A DNA stretch of 64,000 nt, taken from NCBI GenBank assembly GCA_028826165.1, contig JAPDFW010000054.1, forward strand, positions 74,501-138,500. The letters are read 5' to 3'. Made by a program: the position numbers and the translations under genes. Each line of letters opens with the position of its first letter. The stretch's first letter is position 1. This DNA is from Anaeramoeba ignava. Taxonomy: Eukaryota > Metamonada > Anaeramoebidae. Under the pieces are notes generated by a model. The model was given only the letters and a program-made list of their open reading frames with translations, made no database searches and was not told the DNA's origin. Shown one piece after another: positions 59,865 to 64,000 of the stretch.

Positions 59865-59892
59865 TTTTTTTCATTTTTTTTTCATTTTTTTA
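59865..59892 (+). promoter_or_regulatory. T-tract/CAT element upstream of the second USP-like gene
   Basis: ttttttcatttttttttcat followed by more T, about 80-105 bases before the start codon at 59972, in a 278-bp intergenic region otherwise A-rich. Confidence 0.4.
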
Positions 59893-59971
59893 TTTCAAAA
59901 CAAAAAACTTTTTAATTGTGAGAATTAAAGAATAAAAAGTAGGAAAATAAAATAAAATAAAATAAAATAAA

Positions 59972-62900
59972 ATGGCATACAATTATAATCATTATGAAGA
60001 TATTAATTATGTTGGATATCAACCCAATCAAAACCAGAATCAATACCAATCAGCAAATCGATACAATCCATTTCAACCAAATCAATCAAACCAATCAAAC
60101 GAAAGTTTTTCACCAAATCAATATCAAAAAGAAACAAAGATAGAAGCTGAACCTCATAATTCCAAATGGAAGTTTCTTTTTCATGGAAATTTCCAACAAA
60201 ATCATGTTACTTATTTGCAAGCAAATCCAATCGATCCTTATGATTATCAACTTTTTCTTCAAGATTTAAAAAAAATTAAATTTACACTTGAAAAAGGTAA
60301 TTTTGAAAGAGAAAAAGAAATTTAAAATGAGAATTTGAATTTAATTAATAAAATTTTTGTTTTTATTTATTTTTGTTTTTTTGTTTGTTTTTTAATAGGT
60401 CAAGAAATTCAATTAAAAGATGCTATTGTTTATTTTTCAGAATTAGTTAGATGTGCTCTTAAGAATGCTATTGGAAGTGAAGAACAAGAAAAATTATTTC
60501 TTGATACTGCAATAAATTCACTATTATCTTCAATTAGAAAAAGATTGTAACTGAAGCATATTTATTTAAAATAAATATTAAATACAAAATAAATATTAAA
60601 TACAAAATAAATATTAAATATAAAATAAATATTAAATATAAAATAAATATTAAATATAAAATAAATATTAAATATAAAATAAATATTAAATATAAAATAA
60701 ATATAAAATAAATATAAAAATAAATATTAAATATAAAATAAATATAAAATTAAATATTAAATATAAAATTAAATATTAAATATAAAATTAAATATTAAAT
60801 ATAAAATAAATATTAAATATAAAATAAATATTAAATACAAAATAAATATTAAATATAAAATAAATATAAAATAAATATTAAATATAAAATAAATATTAAA
60901 TATAAAATAAATATAAAATAAATATTAAATAAAATATAAAATAAATATAAAATAAATATTAAATATAAAATAAATATTAAATATAAAATAAATATTAAAT
61001 ATAAAATAAATATTAAATTCAAAATAAATATTTATTTTATATTTATAGAGAGATACCACCCACATTAACTCCATATATATCTTCTTTATATCGAGATATA
61101 ATTTCATTGGCACTCGATAAAATTAAACATAATAAAATTGGCAAATTTAATGAAATTACATCATCTCTATTTTCTCGAAAAGCATATCATTGGGATAATC
61201 TGAAGTTTTCACTCAAAAACGATCCATTATATGCCAAAGAAAGAGAATCATATCAAAAACCAGAAAACTCATTATTTGTGGAAACAGATATTTCGGATCA
61301 TGAGGATTCTGAAGATGATCAAGAAAACAAAAGGGAATCAAAACTTGATGATTCGGAAAAACAAGAACAAGAAAAAAAATTTTTTTATTATCAACCTTCT
61401 TTTATGCCTGAACATCTTAAGAAAAGAGAAAATATTTATGGGGTTCTTCCTGTACTTTTAATCCAATTTCTTTTTATCAATATATTCTATTTGAATATTT
61501 AAGAATTTTTTTCTTCTTCTAATTTATATATATTTTTTTTTCTTTTTTTCTTTTTAAAGTTTTCTGATAAAAAAACATCTTTATATCTTGTTCAAAATGT
61601 TCAACATTTCGGATATATTGGAGGATTTCATATTTTAATGGATCAAGTTTCAAGAACTGAAGCGAATGAAAGACCAAGTCTTGATCATTTATTTTTTATA
61701 GTTGAATTTGTATATTTGGTAAGTTTTTATAAAAATATTTCAATTCAATTCAATTCAAAATAATTCAAATCAATTTAAAATATTTCAATTTAATTCAATT
61801 TAAAATATTTCAATTTAATTCAATTTAAAATATTTCAATTTAATTCAATTTAAAATATTTCAATTTAATTTAATTTAATTCAATTTAAAATATTTCAATT
61901 TAATTGTTAAAAATAAAAAAAGATCCGCAAATTCCTCGCAAAACATTTGCAAACAGACTTCCTTCCAAATTTTGTTACATTAGTAACAGAACAATTAAGA
62001 TTTATTTGGAAAAACTCACCATCAATAGGAAAACAATTTAGTATCAAAACATTAGATATAATAAGAATGATCGAAGAGTTGAATTCACGAACAATCGATT
62101 CAACAAAAACACAGAAAACAAAATTCACAACAATAACACAATTAGCTAATTCAGCATTAAAAAACGAGGATTACGAAATCAAACATTTGGGAATGGTTTT
62201 TATTGTGGATGTGATGAAGGAAATCATGTCTGAATATTACCATTTGACAGCACCCAATATTAGCAAATCAAAAAGAAGAGCGCAAACGAAAAAACTTGAT
62301 GAAAATTCAGCAATTATAAATGAATGGCTTGTGAAGAAGAACATCATCGAGAAAGAAATTCTCCGAGAACCAAAACACCCACAACTATTGAGCCTCGTGA
62401 ATGAGATGATGGGGTTTCTCGGCCGCAAAGGAAAATACCACAGCGAACTGGTGGGTCTTATCTGGAGCGTTGTAATCCGAAATCGGGAGGAGATTGAGAA
62501 AATTCGGATGAAAATTGAAAAACCACAGAAAACTCAGGAAAGCAAGGATTCTCAGTCGGTTATTGAGATGGATGGAGAGAAAGTGCCGAAACCACAAACA
62601 ACACAGACACAGGGTAGTGATAGAGGGTTTGTTGATCCAAAAGTGAAGCAAGCAATTCTCAACATTTTCGGGACAATGTTGAAGTTTGCATCGAAAGATA
62701 CGCTGATGAATATTGATGGATATATACGGGGCGTAAAAAAGGAGAGCATTGATATTGAGATGCTTGATGTGATTGCGCGGTTTGTAACTTCCTCACAGAG
62801 TTCAAGCAAGGAGACTGCAGGAGATAGTCATCAAGTTTATGGATTGCAATTGATGTGGGATTTAATACAAGAGGATTCTAATGTTTCAATGGGCGTTTCA

Positions 62901-64000
62901 TCAACTGCGCTTATGCATTTCTACAATACTATTCAGCTCAAGCGGTTTGCATCGCAGCGAGAGACTTTTAAACATGAATGTGTGAGGAATATTCGCGCTC
63001 ATAAATCAACTCTTTTAAGTTTTCAAGTTTTTAAAAAAATCATCAGATTTGTGGATAAGCATTATGATGATCCGCGGAAAAGAAAAAAGGATTTCAACGC
63101 GAAGATTGTTGAGATTGAGAAGAAGTATCATCTGATCGATTTGTGCATTGGGGATCTACGACATTATCTTGAGCGAGCGAAGGAGAATGCAGAGAAAATA
63201 TTCCGGAGCCAAAGTCAGAATCAAAGTCAAAATCAAAGTCAAAATCAAAATCAAAGTCAAACCAAGAAGAAAAGTAGCGAAATTAAAGCAGATAAAAGTG
63301 GTGATAGTGCAGAGATACAGAAAGCAATGATGGCAACGGATTTCTCATTGATGGTTCTTGAGGGAAAACAACCGCATAGCACAGAGATCTCAGAACGTAT
63401 CAATTTCATTGATTTTGTTGTGACACATTCGGGGATTGCATTAAGTTTCAAACAACTTGAAGAGCTTTGGAATAGCCTTATTGGGAAAGCATTTTCGCGA
63501 GTGGAGTCTAACGCTCTTCTTGAATGGCTTGAGAAGACACCGATGGCAAGTCCAAGCGAGACTGTTGGGGAAGTAAGCATTGATGTATCAGTGGGGAAAA
63601 AATTCTTCAAAGAGAAAATAAGTTTAGTGGATCCTGGAAAATTAAGCATAGTAGCATTCAGGGTGTTCCGCAGATTCTTCATCCTTGCGAACGAGGAGAA
63701 GAAGCTTGTGTCTCGGGAGTACAAGGTTGTGGATTCAGACCCGAAAAACATGAACAGCGATTACCAGATGGCATACTACCAATCTGTTTCCAAACCGTCT
63801 CAGAAAGTGGTGCCTGATGGATATCTTCTGGAGAACATAAAGCTGTATAAGATAGATGCTCTGTGGAATATTTTGTTGCACGCCGAGGATCCTAATGTTG
63901 CGCAGAAGGCAATGGATTTCATTTCTGAGTTGCACTTGTATCTCTCGCCAAAACTTGAGTCTTCAAGAAACAAGATCACGCAGAGCCTCCTTGAAAAAGC
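59972..64000 (+). CDS. USP9X/USP24/USP34-like protein, N-terminal ARM-like part (runs off the window)
   Basis: Exons: 59972-60296, 60399-60546, 61049-61442 (or to 61451), 61560-61718, 61923->64000. The first three junctions keep phase (LEKG|QEIQL, RKRL|EIPPTLTPY, YG|FSDKKTS), as does VYL|IRKFLAKHL. After a Q/N-rich start (MAYNYNHYEDINYVGYQ) the protein is helical. The last exon is open for 692 codons with the repeat style of the large USPs: FGYIGGFHILMDQV, IKHLGMVFIVDVMKEIMSEY with YHLTAPNISKSKRR, and DALWNILLHAEDPNVAQKAM with DFISELHLYLSPKL. In those proteins this region precedes the catalytic domain, which lies beyond the window here. It follows the complete USP gene in tandem on the same strand. 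The last exon is clearly richer in G and C than the preceding ones. Confidence 0.82.
60550..61045 (+). repeat. 18-bp repeat filling intron 2 of the second USP-like gene
   Basis: The intron 60547-61048 is about 27 copies of aaaataaatattaaatat (18 bp), with shortened units lacking the ttaaat part. Confidence 0.88.
61740..61905 (+). repeat. About 25-bp repeat in intron 4 of the second USP-like gene
   Basis: Intron 61719-61922. Four to six copies of atttcaatttaattcaattt plus aaaat. The donor GTAAGT is the strongest in this gene. Confidence 0.8.

Noticed and set aside
1-64000. tRNA, rRNA or transposase genes
   Set aside because: No cloverleaf-like GTTCGAATC-type stretches, no rRNA-like sequence and no transposase or reverse-transcriptase motifs were seen by eye; a tRNAscan or profile search was not possible.

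Overview
This is an AT-rich nuclear window from a microbial eukaryote. Evidence: spliced genes with GT-AG introns, a eukaryotic protein repertoire (IQGAP, Beclin/Atg6, syntaxin-5, HECT ligase, USP9X-type deubiquitinases, RCC1/BTB proteins, xanthine dehydrogenase) and the standard stop codons. Long N/Q/K/D-rich coding microsatellites and clustered RCC1-BTB genes suggest a free-living amoeboid or flagellate protist, perhaps Anaeramoeba-like or amoebozoan-like. That placement is inference and could be wrong. I saw no tRNA, rRNA, CRISPR array or transposon ORF.

Layout. 2-1679 (+): 3' end of a UFD4/TRIP12-like HECT ubiquitin ligase. 1680-4720: 3-kb 12-bp satellite. 8056-4860 (-): Beclin-1/Atg6, split by a 1.33-kb intron made of a 9-bp repeat. 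11362-8162 (-): SH3-PX-BAR sorting nexin (SNX9 type), at least nine exons. 11466-18238 (+): complete xanthine dehydrogenase in nine exons. 23496-18720 (-): IQGAP. 29388-23890 (-): three head-to-tail RCC1-BTB genes, of which only the last is undisrupted. 38637-29436 (-): giant unrecognised protein with a lysine/aspartate repeat region. 38782-40527 (+): Q/N-rich then K/D-rich protein. 40827-50015 (+): surface protein with tandem Ig-like repeats and a STRA6-like membrane domain. 50196-51224 (+): syntaxin-5. 52845-51283 (-): VWA protein. 53015-59693 (+): USP9X-like deubiquitinase. 59972->64000 (+): N-terminal part of a second USP9X/24/34-like protein.

Most genes do not appear as single open frames. 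I rebuilt them by finding splice sites that keep phase across the junction and restore the family's conserved sequence. The intron phases agree throughout xanthine dehydrogenase, the first USP gene, syntaxin-5 and the Ig region of the STRA6-like gene. Large introns are each filled by a different simple repeat (units of 4, 5, 6, 9, 18, 24 or 25 bp), while ordinary introns are about 55-110 nt.

Themes: ubiquitin handling (HECT ligase, two large USPs, and BTB proteins that may be Cullin-3 adaptors); endomembrane traffic and autophagy (Beclin, SNX9-like, syntaxin-5); cortical actin (IQGAP). Several otherwise conserved genes carry isolated +/-1-base shifts, mostly in homopolymers or repeats. I think uncorrected sequence errors are the likeliest cause, so disrupted genes here should not automatically be called pseudogenes.
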